Notes under the pieces: generated by a model
What the model was told of the DNA's origin: nothing
The model's database searches: none
What the model saw: only the letters and a program-made list of their open reading frames with translations
Made by a program: the position numbers and the translations under genes
Part shown: piece by piece, positions 1 to 9,607 of the stretch
Numbering within the stretch: position 1 is the first letter of the stretch
How the letters are laid out: the number at the start of each line of letters is the position of its first letter
Assembly (NCBI RefSeq): GCF_009909145.1
Contig: NZ_JAAAPJ010000003.1
Coordinates: 62,001-126,000, forward strand
Source: Corallococcus silvisoli
GTDB taxonomy: Bacteria > Myxococcota > Myxococcia > Myxococcales > Myxococcaceae
DNA length: 64,000 nt
Reading direction: 5' to 3'

Positions 1-25
1 GCGCACCGTCCTTCAGGAGGCCATC

Positions 26-601
26 ATGCGTCTGTTGTCCCGTGTCGTTCCCGTGCTCGTGGGCCTGGGGCTCGCGTCCTGCGCGGGCGTTGACGTTGGT
101 ACCAACTACGACCCCGCCGCGGTGCAGCGGATCGACTCGTTCCGCACCTACTCCTGGCTGTCCCAGCCCCAGCATTCGCAGGACACGCGCGTCAACAACG
201 ACATCACCGACGCGCAGGTGAAGGGAGCGGTGGACCGCGACCTCCAGTCGCGCGGCTACAAGCGGGTGGACGAGAGCGACAACCCGGACTTCCTCATCGG
301 CTGGCAGGGTGCCATCACCCAGCAGCTGTCCGCGGACACGGTGGACAGCTACTACGGCTATCCGTGGGATCCGTTCTGGGGCTCGTTCTACGGACCGACC
401 CAGACGTACGTGCGCCAGTACGACGTGGGCACGCTCATCGTCGACGTGGTGGACGCGAAGGCGAAGACGCTCGTCTGGCGCGGCACCGCCCAGGCGGACC
501 TCGGCGCCAGCCCGAGCATCCAGGGCACCAACAACAAGCTCAACGAGGGCGTGCAGAAGATGATGGAGCGCTTCCCGCCCAAGCCTGGGAAGCAGAAGTA
601 G
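26..601 (+). CDS. DUF4136-type lipoprotein
   Basis: Predicted 191-residue outer-envelope lipoprotein. The N-terminus is a lipoprotein signal with the lipobox LASC (Cys at about residue 19). The rest resembles the DUF4136 domain: an early Asp followed by F-R-T-Y-S-W, a central V-D-R-D-L-Q-S-R-G-Y segment, and a C-terminal part with T-L-I-V-D-V-V-D and L-V-W-R-G-T-A. The start is supported by an AGGAGG-like ribosome site about 6 bases upstream. The function of DUF4136 proteins is not established. It ends 15 bases before a convergent gene. Confidence 0.85.
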   Translation: MRLLSRVVPVLVGLGLASCAGVDVGTNYDPAAVQRIDSFRTYSWLSQPQHSQDTRVNNDITDAQVKGAVDRDLQSRGYKRVDESDNPDFLIGWQGAITQQLSADTVDSYYGYPWDPFWGSFYGPTQTYVRQYDVGTLIVDVVDAKAKTLVWRGTAQADLGASPSIQGTNNKLNEGVQKMMERFPPKPGKQK

Positions 602-616
602 CCCCAGGCCCCGGGG

Positions 617-1762
617 TCAGCGGGCGCGCCGCCACGCGCGCGTCAGCATCAGGCCGCCCAGCAGCGCGCCCGCGCCCACCAGCACCCCGAGCAGCGTGAG
701 CCAGAGGAACACCCGGTCCACCAGCGGACCCAGCCGGTCGAACGCGTGGTCCACCCACCCCCGCGCCAGCCCGTCCAGTTGCTGGAGCGTGGCGATGCGC
801 TCGGCGTGCAGCGCGTCCACCACCGCCTGCCGCTCCTGGCCCACGTCCGCGAGCACCGCCTGTCGCTCACCGGTGACGAAGTCCTGGAGCCCCAGCCGTT
901 CGGCGTGCAGCGCGTCCAGCACGGCGCGGCGCTCCCGGTCGATGAGCGCGGGCGTGTTCGCGGCCACCGCGCCCACGCGCTCCAGCAGGTCCACCGTGCG
1001 CCCCAGCTCCGCCAGCGCGGACTGGATGTTGGGGGCGCGCATGGCGTCATCCGCGACCAGCTCCGCCTGCCAGCGGGCCTGACGGGGCAGGCTGGACGCG
1101 TACAGGTCCACGCGCGCGGTGAGGTCCCGCGTGTCCTCCACCAGCCCCGCCGCCGTGGAGAGCAGCCCGCCGCCGGACACCTCCGTGACGGAGGCCAGCA
1201 GGCCCGTGGTGGACTCGCGCGTGACGAGCGGCCCGGTCAGCGGATGCTGCCGGGCCCAGGTGCGCACGCGCTCGCGGGCGGGCGAGACGTCCTCGCGCCC
1301 GGTGACCTCACGCCACTGGGCCTCCACCTGTGACTCCAGGTCCGCCAGCGAGGCATCCGCGTGAGACAGCAGCTCCGGGGACACGTCCTGCGCGTAGCGC
1401 GGCAGCGTGTCCCGAAGCTGGGCCAGCAGCGCCCAGGTGTCGATGAGCGCCGCCACGGGGTCCGGTTGGAAGAGCGAGGTCTGCACCGCGGGCACGGCGT
1501 TGGCCTTGAACCGCAGCATGGAGGCGGCCACCCGGGGCGAACCGGAGCGCGCGGCCAGGTCATCCGCCATGGCCTCCAGCAGGCCGGAGAAGCGCCGGGC
1601 CAGGTCGCGCACGCGGGTGCGCAGCACCGCCACCGACAGGTCCGAGCGGCCCACGCGCGTGGCCAGCTCCGAGCGCTGTGGATTCACCGACGCGCACCCG
1701 CCGCACAGCGCCGCGAGCAACGCCACGGTCACGACGCGGGAGCAGGTGGGAACCGGGGACAT
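617..1762 (-). CDS. Exported coiled-coil protein with C-terminal membrane segment, unknown function
   Basis: 381 residues, family not recognised. The N-terminus is a signal-like hydrophobic stretch ending in CGGCAS, which resembles an imperfect lipobox. The body is Ala/Leu/Arg/Glu-rich and probably helical, with coiled-coil potential. At residues about 270-330 it carries a repeated A-V-L-D/V-D-A-L-H-A-E-R type unit (three or four imperfect copies of E-R-x-A-V). A single transmembrane helix lies near the C-terminus (about residues 350-372), followed by an Arg-rich tail. A periplasmic protein anchored at both ends is the simplest reading. It converges on the DUF4136 gene. Confidence 0.6.
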   Translation of the reverse strand: MSPVPTCSRVVTVALLAALCGGCASVNPQRSELATRVGRSDLSVAVLRTRVRDLARRFSGLLEAMADDLAARSGSPRVAASMLRFKANAVPAVQTSLFQPDPVAALIDTWALLAQLRDTLPRYAQDVSPELLSHADASLADLESQVEAQWREVTGREDVSPARERVRTWARQHPLTGPLVTRESTTGLLASVTEVSGGGLLSTAAGLVEDTRDLTARVDLYASSLPRQARWQAELVADDAMRAPNIQSALAELGRTVDLLERVGAVAANTPALIDRERRAVLDALHAERLGLQDFVTGERQAVLADVGQERQAVVDALHAERIATLQQLDGLARGWVDHAFDRLGPLVDRVFLWLTLLGVLVGAGALLGGLMLTRAWRRAR

Positions 1763-1913
1763 GGGCCGGGACCCAAGCTGCGCATGCCCCCCCGCGACGC
1801 CGAGCAGTCCCTGGGGGGCCCTCCAGCGTCGGGGGGGCGACAGCAGAGCTCCCGTCCCGCGCCCAGCGCGGCTCCATGTCAGGGACAGGGGAGCCCGCGC
1901 CGGGAGCGCACCG

Positions 1914-2474
1914 TCACTTCTCCGCGAGCGCCTTTTCGATGGCGGCTTTCAGCTCCGGGCTGTCAGGCGTGACGCTGCTGGGGAAGGCGGCCTTCACCTG
2001 ACCGTCCTTGCCCACCACGTACTTGTGGAAGTTCCACTTGGGCTCGCCGTGGTCCTTCGCGAGGAACGCGTAGATGGGGGACTGGCCGTCGCCCTTCGTC
2101 TTCACCTTCTCGAACATGGGGAACGTCACCTTGAAGCGCAGCTCGCAGAACTTCGCGATCTGCTCGGAGGTGCCCGGCTCCTGTCCGCCGAAGTCATTCG
2201 AGGGGAAGCCCAGGACGACGACGCCCTTGTCCTTGTAGCCCTCGTACAGCGCCTCCAGGCCCTTGTACTGCGGCGTGTAGCCGCACTCGGAGGCGGTGTT
2301 CACCACGAGGGCGACCTTGCCCTGGAAGTCCGACAGCTTCTCGGGCTTGCCGTCGAGCCGGTTGGCGGAGAGCTGGTGGAAGGACATGGCTTTCTTCTCG
2401 GTCTTGTCCGCGGCGGAGGCCGCCGTGGAGAGGGAGAGCACCGTCGCGACGGTGAACAGCAGTGGGTTTCGCAT
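1914..2474 (-). CDS. Exported glutathione peroxidase-family protein
   Basis: 186-residue thiol peroxidase of the GPx family, which reduces hydroperoxides and in bacteria usually recycles through thioredoxin. The mature part shows the peroxidatic Cys in N-T-A-S-E-C-G-Y-T-P-Q-Y, the Gln in F-P-S-N-D-F-G-G-Q-E, and the Trp-Asn pair in K-W-N-F, so the catalytic tetrad is complete. The start at 2474 gives a clear Sec signal peptide ending near S-T-A-A-S-A-A. Longer starts in the same frame would run into the uvrA-like gene and are rejected. A periplasmic location is inferred. The following gene downstream on this strand lies 152 bases away. Confidence 0.9.
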   Translation of the reverse strand: MRNPLLFTVATVLSLSTAASAADKTEKKAMSFHQLSANRLDGKPEKLSDFQGKVALVVNTASECGYTPQYKGLEALYEGYKDKGVVVLGFPSNDFGGQEPGTSEQIAKFCELRFKVTFPMFEKVKTKGDGQSPIYAFLAKDHGEPKWNFHKYVVGKDGQVKAAFPSSVTPDSPELKAAIEKALAEK

Positions 2475-2508
2475 GGCGGGCGCAGGATGCCGGAAGGCGT
2501 TCAACGTT

Positions 2509-5500
2509 TCACCGTCCCCGCGCGGCGGCGCGGGTCCTGGGTTCCCCGGTGGAAAAAACCGTCTTGAGCACCCGGCCCGTGGGCGTCTTGAGCTTCGCCA
2601 CTTCGCGCGGCGAGCCCTCGCCCACGATGCGGCCTCCGCCCTCGCCGCCGTCCGGCCCCAGCTCCACCACGTGGTCGCCCGCGGCGATGACCGACGGGTG
2701 GTGCTCGATGACCACCAGCGTGTCGCCGCGGTCCACCAGCCGGCCCAGGAAGGTGATGAGCTTCTCCACGTCGCCCAGGTGCAGCCCCGTGGTGGGCTCA
2801 TCCAGCACGTACAGCGTGGGCTCGTGGCGGGAGGTGGCCGTCAGCTCCGCGGCCAGCTTCAGCCGCTGCGCCTCGCCGCCGGACAGCGTGTTGGAGCCCT
2901 GCCCCAGCTGCAGGTAGCCCACGCCCAGGTCCGCCAGGCACGCCAGCGGCGCGGCCACCTTGGGCAGCGCGCGGAAGACGTCCTTCGCCTCGTCCGCGGA
3001 CAGGCGCAGGACGTCGCCCACGGTGAGCCCGTGATAGCGCACCTCCAGCGTGGCGGCGTCGAAGCGCGCCCCGTTGCAGGCCTCGCACGGCGTGACGACG
3101 TCCGGCAGGAAGGACATCTCGTGGGAGATGGCGCCCTGCCCTTCGCACACCTTGCAGCGGCCACCGCTCGCCGTGTTGAAGGAGAAGCGCGCGGGCCCGA
3201 AGCCGCGGATCTTCGCCTCGGGCGTGGCCGCGAACACGCGGCGCAGCTCGTCCCAGATGCCCAGGAAGGTCGCCGGCACCGAGCGCGGCGTGCGGCCGAT
3301 GGGCGACTGATCCACCGACAGCACCCGCTTGATGGACTCCACGCCCTTGAGCGAGTCGAACGCGCCGGGCTTCGCCGTGACGAGCCCCAGCCGGTCGCGC
3401 AGCGCCGGGAACAGCACCTGCCGGATGAGCGTGCTCTTGCCGGAGCCCGACACACCGGACACGACGTTGAGCCGTCCCACCGGCAGCCGCAGATCCACGC
3501 GCTGGAGGTTGTTCGCGCGCGCGCCCTTCAACTCCACCCACGCCTGGGGTTCGCCCCGGCCCGACGGGGGCCGCACCTGCGCGGCCCGGAGCGCGAGCGC
3601 GGTGGGCGAATCCGACTCCAGCACCACGTCTGGCGAGCCCTCCGCCAGGATGTGGCCTCCGCCCCGGCCGCCCGTGGGCCCCAGGTCCAGCAGGTGGTCC
3701 GCGGCGCGGATGGTGTCCGAGTCGTGCTCCACCACCAGCACCGTGGACCCCGTGTCCACCAGCGCGCGCAGGTTGTCGAGCAGCCGGTGCGTGTCGCGAG
3801 GGTGCAGGCCGATGGTGGGCTCGTCCAGCACGTACATCGCGCCGGTGAGGCCCGCGCCCAGCTGCGCGGACAGCCGCAGCCGCTGCATCTCCCCACCGGA
3901 GAGCGTGGCGGCGTTGCGGTCCAGGGACAGGTAGCCCAGGCCCACGCGCTCCAGGAACTCCAACCGGCGCAGCATCTCCTGCCGCGCCGTCTCCCCCAGC
4001 AGCGCCCGGTCGCCCTTGAGCTTCCAGGTGCGCACGCGCGCGAGCGTGGCCGTCACCGACGCCTGCACCACCTCGTGGTAGCGCGCGCCCTCCAGCCGCA
4101 CCGCGCGCGGCACCGGGGCCAGCCGGGTGCCTCCACACGTCCTGCACGGCGCCGTCTCGCCCTCGGCCATCGCGGCGGCGCCGCCTTGCACGCCGGTGCC
4201 CTCGCACGACTCGCAGCGGCCCTGCTTCGTGTTGAAGGAGAACCAGCGCGGATCCAGCTCCGGCACGGCGGTGCCGCACTTCGGACAGGTGCGCTCGCTG
4301 GACAGCAGCGTCTCCACCTTGCCCGCGCGCACCTTCACCGCGCCCTTGCCCCAGTTGAGCGAGGACTCGAACACCTCGCGCGGCAGCTTCGCGAGCCGGC
4401 CCTCGTACATCACGAGGTCGATGTCGTGCTCCTTCGTCTTCGCCAGGCGCGGCGGGTCGTCCGTGGACGCAAGCTCGCCGTCCACGAGGGCCTGGGCGAT
4501 GCCCGCGCGGGCCGCGGCGGTGAAGACATCCAGGTAGGTGCCCTTGCGAGCCCGCACCGCGGGCGCCAGCACCTGCCCGTCGCCCTTCATCACGGTGAGC
4601 TGCGCGTAGAGCGCGGCCGGCGTCGTGGCGCCAATGGGCGTGTCATCGTGAGGGCAGTGCGGCTCGCCGATCTTCGCGTACATCAGCCGCAGGTAGTGGG
4701 CGACCTCGGTGACGGTGGCCACGGTGCTGGTGGCGCCCGCCCGGGAGGTGCGCTGCTCCAGCGCCACGGTGGGCGGGATGCTGCTGATGCGCTCCACGTC
4801 GGGCCGGGGCAGCGTGGGCAGGAACTGCCGCGCGTAGGGCGTCAGCGTCTCCAGGAAGCGGCGCTGCCCTTCCGCGAACACGACGTCGAACACCAGCGAG
4901 CTCTTGCCGGAGCCGCTGGGCCCCGTCACCACCGTCATCTTCCCCAGGGGGATGCGGCAGGACACGTCCTTCAGGTTGTGCTCGCGCGCGTGCTCCACCT
5001 CGATGGCGGGGGGTGCCTCCTTGCCCGGCTTGCGCAGCTTCACCGCGCGCGCCAGCGGCTTGCCGTCGCCCCGGAGCGCGGCGGCGGTGGCGCTGTCCTT
5101 CACCTTCGCCACCTGCGTGGGCGTGCCCTCCGCCACCAGCCGGCCCCCGTCGCGGCCTCCCTTGGGTCCCAGGTCGATGATCCAATCCGAGCCCTTCATC
5201 ACCGACACGTCATGGTCCACCACCAGCACGCTCGCGCCCCGGTCCACCAGCGCATGGAGCGACGCCATCACGTGGCGGACGTCCTCCGCGTGGAGGCCGG
5301 CGCTCGGCTCGTCGATGAGGAACAGCGTGCCCTTCGCGTCGCTCGCCAGCGCGCGCGCCAGCTTCAGCCGCTGCGCCTCGCCGCCGGACAGCGTGGACAG
5401 GGGCTGCCCCAGGGGCAAATAGCCCAGGCCCAGCCGCTGCGCCGGGCCCAGCGTGCGCTTGAGCGCCGCGTCGTCGCCGAAGTGCTGGAGCACCTCGTCC

Positions 5501-7812
5501 AGCGTCATCTCCAGCACCTGCGCCACGCTGAAGCCCTGGTGCCGGACGGCGAGCACCTCCTCCTTGAAGCGCCGGCCCCGGCACACCGCGCACAGCAGGG
5601 CCACGTCCGCGAGGAACTGCATCTCCACCGTCTCGTAGCCTTCGCCCGAGCACGCCTCGCAGCGGCCCTTGTCCACGTTGAAGGAGAAGTGCGCGGACGT
5701 CAGGCCACGGACCTCCGCGTCCGGCTCCGACGCGAAGCGCTCGCGCAGCCGGTCCCAGGCCTTGGTGTACGTGGCCGCGTTGCCGCGCGACGTGCGTCCC
5801 AGCGGGGACTGGTCCACGAAGGTGATGGCCTCCACCTGCGCGCCGCCCTCCACAGCCGCCACCTCGCCCGGGGCCTCCACGTCCTTGACGCCCAGCCCGC
5901 GAGCCAGGTGCCGGTAGAGCACCTCGTCCATCAGCGTGCTCTTGCCGGAGCCGCTGGGGCCGGTGATGGCGCACAGCACGCCCAGCGGCACGCGCACCGA
6001 CACGTCCTTCAGGTTGTGCTCGCGCGCCTCGCGGATGACGATTTCACCGGTCCGGGTGCGCGGCGTGCGAGGGGCTTCCGTGCCCCCGGCCAGCATCCGC
6101 CCGGTGGGCAGGTCCTGGCGCTTCGCCAGGCCCTCCGGCGTGCCGTCGAAGCACAGCGTGCCGCCCTGGCGGCCCGCGCCCGGCCCCAGCTCCAGCACGC
6201 GGTGCGCGGAGCGGATGACCAGCGGATCATGCTCGATGACCAGCGCGATGTTGCCCCGGTCCGCCAGTTCCGCGATGGCCTCCGTGAGCGGCGGCACGTC
6301 CCCCGGGTGCAGCCCCACGGTGGGCTCGTCCAGCACGAAGAGCGCGCCCGTGAGCGACGTGCCCAGCGCCGCGGTGAGCGACACGCGCTGCGCCTCGCCG
6401 CCGGACAGCGTGCGCGCGGGGCGATCCAACGTGAGGTAGCCCAGGCCCACGCGCTGCAGGTAGCGCAGGCGCGCGGACAGCTCGCGCCGCGCCAGCTCTC
6501 CCTGCCCCGTGAGCGTGCGCAGCGCCTCCAGCCGCGTCAGCGCGTCCGTCAGCTCCAGGCCGTGCCACCCCGGCAGGTCCAGACCTCCCACGCGCCACGC
6601 GCGGGCCTGCGCGTTCAGCCGCGCGCCGTGACAGCTCTCGCAGAGGGTGTACGCGCGATAGCGCGCCAGCAGCACGCGGACGTGCATCTTGTACGTGCGG
6701 CCCTCCATCCACTTGAACCACGCGCGCACGCCCGGATAGGCGCGGCCCTCGTCGTAGCCGCCCGAGCCCTCCAGCACCGACTCGCGCTGCGCGCCCGTCA
6801 GCTTCTCCCATGGCTTGTCGAGCGGGATGTGCTTCTGCCGGCACCAGCGCTGGAGCATGTCCCGTTCCCAGCTGGTGGACTGCCCCGACCACGGGCGGAT
6901 GGCGCCCTCCGTCAGGCTCAGCGACGGGTTGGGGATCACCTTCCCCCAGTCGATGCCAATGGTGCGCCCGAAGCCACGGCACGGCGCGCACGCGCCCACC
7001 GGGCTCTGGTAGCTGAAGAGTCCCGGGCGCGCGGGTTCGAACTCCCGCGCGCACTTCGGGCACACGAGCCCCCGGCGCAGCCGCGTCGGCGGGGACTCCG
7101 GGAGGAACAGCATCGCCTCGCCGTCCGCCCGCGCCCACGCGCCCTCCAGCGCCTGGGTAACGCGCGACAGGCTCGCTTCCGACAGCTTCACCCGGTCCAC
7201 CACCACCTGCGCCACGCCCGCGGGGTCCGTGGCCTCGCCGGGCTTGAGCGTCTCCAGCTCCCTCACCTCGCCCTGCACCATCAGCCGGTGGTAGCCGTCC
7301 TTGAGCAGGCGGGCCCGCGCGTCCAGGAACGCCGCCGTGTCGGGGATGCGCACGGGATGGGTGAAGACCGCGGGCGCGTCCGGGTGCTCGCGCAGGGCGG
7401 TCTGGGCGGCCACGCGCGCGTCGGTGCGAACCGCCTCCAGGCCGCAGTCCGGACACACCGGCATCGCCTCGCGGGTGAAGAGCGCGGACAGGTAGGGCTC
7501 CACGTCCGCCAGCGTCGCCACCGTGGAGCGTGAGCTCTTCACCGGCGCGCGCCGGTCCACCGCCACGCCCGCCGCCACCGGCTCCAGCGCGTCCATGGGC
7601 GGCCGCTCCAGCCGCTCGAGGAACTGCCGGGCATACGGGCTGAAGCTCTCCACGAAGCGGCGCTGTCCCTCCGCGTAGAGGGTGTCCAGCGCGAGGCTCG
7701 ATTTGCCGCCCCCCGACACGCCGGTGACGCAGACGAACTCTCCCTCCGAGAGGTCGACCGACAAATCCTTCAGGTTGTGGGTGCGGGCGCCGACGAGGTG
7801 GGTCTTGTGCAT
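2509..7812 (-). CDS. uvrA: Tandem UvrA: two UvrA units fused head to tail
   Basis: 1767 residues, almost twice the usual UvrA length (about 940). UvrA is the ATPase that finds DNA lesions in nucleotide excision repair. Four ABC modules are visible. Walker A motifs lie near residues 29 (GVSGGGKSS), 615 (GPSGSGKST), 961 (GPSGSGKSS) and 1445 (GVSGSGKST). Four LSGGE signatures lie near 465, 805, 1302 and 1640, each followed by a DEP Walker B. Zinc-finger cysteine pairs and a UvrB-binding-like region occur in each half. The protein therefore contains two complete UvrA copies, so it may act as an intramolecular pseudo-dimer (inference). The ATG at 7812 gives the family-typical N-terminus M-H-K-T-H-L-V-G-A-R-T-H-N-L-K. 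A TTG at 7851 is a longer alternative. Another, standard-length UvrA probably exists elsewhere. Confidence 0.9.
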   Translation of the reverse strand: MHKTHLVGARTHNLKDLSVDLSEGEFVCVTGVSGGGKSSLALDTLYAEGQRRFVESFSPYARQFLERLERPPMDALEPVAAGVAVDRRAPVKSSRSTVATLADVEPYLSALFTREAMPVCPDCGLEAVRTDARVAAQTALREHPDAPAVFTHPVRIPDTAAFLDARARLLKDGYHRLMVQGEVRELETLKPGEATDPAGVAQVVVDRVKLSEASLSRVTQALEGAWARADGEAMLFLPESPPTRLRRGLVCPKCAREFEPARPGLFSYQSPVGACAPCRGFGRTIGIDWGKVIPNPSLSLTEGAIRPWSGQSTSWERDMLQRWCRQKHIPLDKPWEKLTGAQRESVLEGSGGYDEGRAYPGVRAWFKWMEGRTYKMHVRVLLARYRAYTLCESCHGARLNAQARAWRVGGLDLPGWHGLELTDALTRLEALRTLTGQGELARRELSARLRYLQRVGLGYLTLDRPARTLSGGEAQRVSLTAALGTSLTGALFVLDEPTVGLHPGDVPPLTEAIAELADRGNIALVIEHDPLVIRSAHRVLELGPGAGRQGGTLCFDGTPEGLAKRQDLPTGRMLAGGTEAPRTPRTRTGEIVIREAREHNLKDVSVRVPLGVLCAITGPSGSGKSTLMDEVLYRHLARGLGVKDVEAPGEVAAVEGGAQVEAITFVDQSPLGRTSRGNAATYTKAWDRLRERFASEPDAEVRGLTSAHFSFNVDKGRCEACSGEGYETVEMQFLADVALLCAVCRGRRFKEEVLAVRHQGFSVAQVLEMTLDEVLQHFGDDAALKRTLGPAQRLGLGYLPLGQPLSTLSGGEAQRLKLARALASDAKGTLFLIDEPSAGLHAEDVRHVMASLHALVDRGASVLVVDHDVSVMKGSDWIIDLGPKGGRDGGRLVAEGTPTQVAKVKDSATAAALRGDGKPLARAVKLRKPGKEAPPAIEVEHAREHNLKDVSCRIPLGKMTVVTGPSGSGKSSLVFDVVFAEGQRRFLETLTPYARQFLPTLPRPDVERISSIPPTVALEQRTSRAGATSTVATVTEVAHYLRLMYAKIGEPHCPHDDTPIGATTPAALYAQLTVMKGDGQVLAPAVRARKGTYLDVFTAAARAGIAQALVDGELASTDDPPRLAKTKEHDIDLVMYEGRLAKLPREVFESSLNWGKGAVKVRAGKVETLLSSERTCPKCGTAVPELDPRWFSFNTKQGRCESCEGTGVQGGAAAMAEGETAPCRTCGGTRLAPVPRAVRLEGARYHEVVQASVTATLARVRTWKLKGDRALLGETARQEMLRRLEFLERVGLGYLSLDRNAATLSGGEMQRLRLSAQLGAGLTGAMYVLDEPTIGLHPRDTHRLLDNLRALVDTGSTVLVVEHDSDTIRAADHLLDLGPTGGRGGGHILAEGSPDVVLESDSPTALALRAAQVRPPSGRGEPQAWVELKGARANNLQRVDLRLPVGRLNVVSGVSGSGKSTLIRQVLFPALRDRLGLVTAKPGAFDSLKGVESIKRVLSVDQSPIGRTPRSVPATFLGIWDELRRVFAATPEAKIRGFGPARFSFNTASGGRCKVCEGQGAISHEMSFLPDVVTPCEACNGARFDAATLEVRYHGLTVGDVLRLSADEAKDVFRALPKVAAPLACLADLGVGYLQLGQGSNTLSGGEAQRLKLAAELTATSRHEPTLYVLDEPTTGLHLGDVEKLITFLGRLVDRGDTLVVIEHHPSVIAAGDHVVELGPDGGEGGGRIVGEGSPREVAKLKTPTGRVLKTVFSTGEPRTRAAARGR

Positions 7813-7989
7813 GCCGGCCGGAGGTTTAACGACCGGACACTCGCGAGCCAATCACAACGTGACGGACAACACCGCGTCGCCTGGGTGGGTTGGGTGGGGG
7901 GCGGGCGGGCTGATACAACGCGGTGCGGCCGAGGTCCCCGCGCTGGCCCGGCGGGAATGCCGGTCGCGGCATCACAAGCGGGGGTTGCC

Positions 7990-9003
7990 ATGTCCGAGGA
8001 CGACCAGGCACGCCATGCGCGGGCCCAAGAGGCCCTGCGGCGCGCGAGCGCCTCCCTGGTGTTGCTGGAGCTGGGCGGGCACACCGCCACGGGCTTCGTC
8101 ATCTCCTCCCAGGGACACGTCGTCACCAGCCTCCACGCGGTGGCCAGCGCGCGCGCCATCACCGCGGTGCTACCAGACGGCCTGCGCTCCCCCGTGGTCC
8201 AGGTGGCGGCGGTGGACGAGCGCCGCGACCTGGCCGTCCTCTGCCTGTCCGTCCCGGACCTGGTGCCCGCGCTCGCACTGGGCGCGGACACGCTGCCCAC
8301 CGAGGGAGAACCCCTGTACGTGCTCCACGCCCGCGGGGACCGCCCCCCCGAAGCGCGCGCCCTGGAGGTCCGCGCGGTGCAAGTGCTGGGGGAATGGCTC
8401 ACCCTGCTGGAGCTGTCGCGCACCCTCCCCGAGGACGCGTCGGGCGCGCCCACGCTCGACACGCGAGGGCAGCTGGTGGGGCTCGCCACCGCCGCGCTCG
8501 CGAACGGACGCGCGCTGGGGCTGGTCATCCCGGTGCGCTACATCACGCCGCTCCTGAAGACGCCCGGCCCGCTGCGCCCCTTGTCCGCGCTGGACACGCC
8601 CCGGCAGCGCATCACCCGCGTGAGGAAGGTGCCCCAGCACCCCGTGGGCCTGCTGGACGGGTGCGCCTCGCCCGCGGTGGAGTCCGTGGCCGCGCTGCTG
8701 GGCCACGCCATCAACGTGGGCGCGCCCGCCTACAACCGGGGGGACGTGGAGGGCTGCTACCGGCTCTATGCCCACACCGCCGAACAGCTCATCGACGAGC
8801 GGGATGACTGCCCCGGCGTACAGCGCGCGTTGAGGGACGGGCTCCTGCGCTGCGAGGGGTTGCCGGATGCGGAGGACCGCGCCTGGGCCCTGCGCGACAC
8901 CTTCGACGGGCTGATGGACGTCATCGGCCGGTGGAGGCAGGCCCGCCCCACGCCCCCCACTCCCTCCGGCAGACGCCCCCCGCCCAAGACGTACCTCAAC
9001 TAG
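7990..9003 (+). CDS. Trypsin-like serine protease-domain protein
   Basis: 337 residues. The N-terminal 200 residues look like a chymotrypsin/HtrA-fold protease: G-H-V-V-T-S-L-H-A-V supplies the His, D-E-R-R-D-L-A-V-L the Asp, and D-A-S-G-A-P-T-L-D the Ser (in place of the usual GNSGGP). The triad is therefore present, although the oxyanion loop is altered and activity is uncertain. No signal peptide is seen from the ATG at 7990, so it appears cytosolic. The C-terminal 110 residues contain a helical segment (N-R-G-D-V-E-G-C-Y-R-L-Y) typical of a myxobacterial accessory domain, followed by a Pro/Arg-rich tail. It is divergent from the uvrA-like gene across a 177-base gap. A longer in-frame GTG/ATG start at 7777 would overlap the uvrA start and is less likely. 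Confidence 0.7.
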   Translation: MSEDDQARHARAQEALRRASASLVLLELGGHTATGFVISSQGHVVTSLHAVASARAITAVLPDGLRSPVVQVAAVDERRDLAVLCLSVPDLVPALALGADTLPTEGEPLYVLHARGDRPPEARALEVRAVQVLGEWLTLLELSRTLPEDASGAPTLDTRGQLVGLATAALANGRALGLVIPVRYITPLLKTPGPLRPLSALDTPRQRITRVRKVPQHPVGLLDGCASPAVESVAALLGHAINVGAPAYNRGDVEGCYRLYAHTAEQLIDERDDCPGVQRALRDGLLRCEGLPDAEDRAWALRDTFDGLMDVIGRWRQARPTPPTPSGRRPPPKTYLN

Positions 9004-9022
9004 CGGGGGCCGCCGTCCGGCG

Positions 9023-9607
9023 TCAGACCTCGTCCCAGCGGATCCTCAGCGAATAGCCGTGGGCCGAACGCTCCAGCACGTCCACGCGCGGCAACACCCG
9101 CGTGCGGCGCAGCACCTGCTCCAGCACCCCCGCCACGAAGTCCGGCAGCGGATCCGCGTCCTCCACGGACGCCCGCCACTCACGCTCGCGCACCGGCGTC
9201 AGCGACAACTTCATGTCCTCCCGGCCCGCGCGAAGGTACGTGGGCAGCCGCGTCAGGCACCGCTCCGCGCCCAGCAGCGGCGCCGCCGCCGCGAAGATGC
9301 GCCCCACCAGCGTCTGCGCGAACCCCTCTACGTAGTGCGTGCCCAGCACGCGGTTGGCGTCCTCGCACGCGAGGCCCGGACACGCATGCCGCCGGGCCAC
9401 CGCCAGCGCCGAGCGCCACACCTCCAGCGGAAAGGACTCCTCCACCGCATCCAGGTCGTAGCCCACGTTGCGCAAGGCCTGCGCGAACGGACCCGACGGC
9501 CTCAACGCATGCAGGAACAGCCCATCGAAGTTCCGGCGAGGCACCCGCACCGCCAATGGCGAATGCGCGGGCCCGTCCCGTGTCTCGGGTTGAATCCACG
9601 ACTCCAT
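9023..9607 (-). CDS. DUF2378 (TIGR02265) family protein
   Basis: 194 residues. It resembles the DUF2378 family of about 180 residues, a large paralogous family in Myxococcus and relatives with no established function. Typical features are the early F-D-G-L-F segment, the G-Y-D-L central turn, R-V-L-G-T-H-Y-V-E-G-F-A-Q-T-L-V-G (compare R-x-M-M-E-G-Y-S-Q-T-L-M-G in the paralogue at 53405) and a C-terminal strand ending Y-S-L-R-I-R-W. No signal peptide. It is read away from the M4 peptidase gene across a 378-base intergenic region. A TCCCGGCCGGGA palindrome lies about 35 bases upstream of the start. Confidence 0.8.
   Translation of the reverse strand: MESWIQPETRDGPAHSPLAVRVPRRNFDGLFLHALRPSGPFAQALRNVGYDLDAVEESFPLEVWRSALAVARRHACPGLACEDANRVLGTHYVEGFAQTLVGRIFAAAAPLLGAERCLTRLPTYLRAGREDMKLSLTPVREREWRASVEDADPLPDFVAGVLEQVLRRTRVLPRVDVLERSAHGYSLRIRWDEV

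Noticed and set aside
2475..2801. N-terminal extension of the glutathione peroxidase frame
   Set aside because: It overlaps the 3' end of the uvrA-like gene, has no family similarity, and would bury the clear Sec signal peptide.
2296..7533. A very long open frame on the plus strand opposite the tandem uvrA
   Set aside because: It is the antisense shadow of a GC-rich gene. Its translation is Arg/His/Gln/Leu-rich without any recognisable domain, while the minus strand encodes a perfect UvrA pair.
7777..7989. Longer start for the trypsin-like protein
   Set aside because: It would overlap the uvrA start region and adds a Gly/Arg-rich segment with no family similarity; ATG 7990 is preferred.
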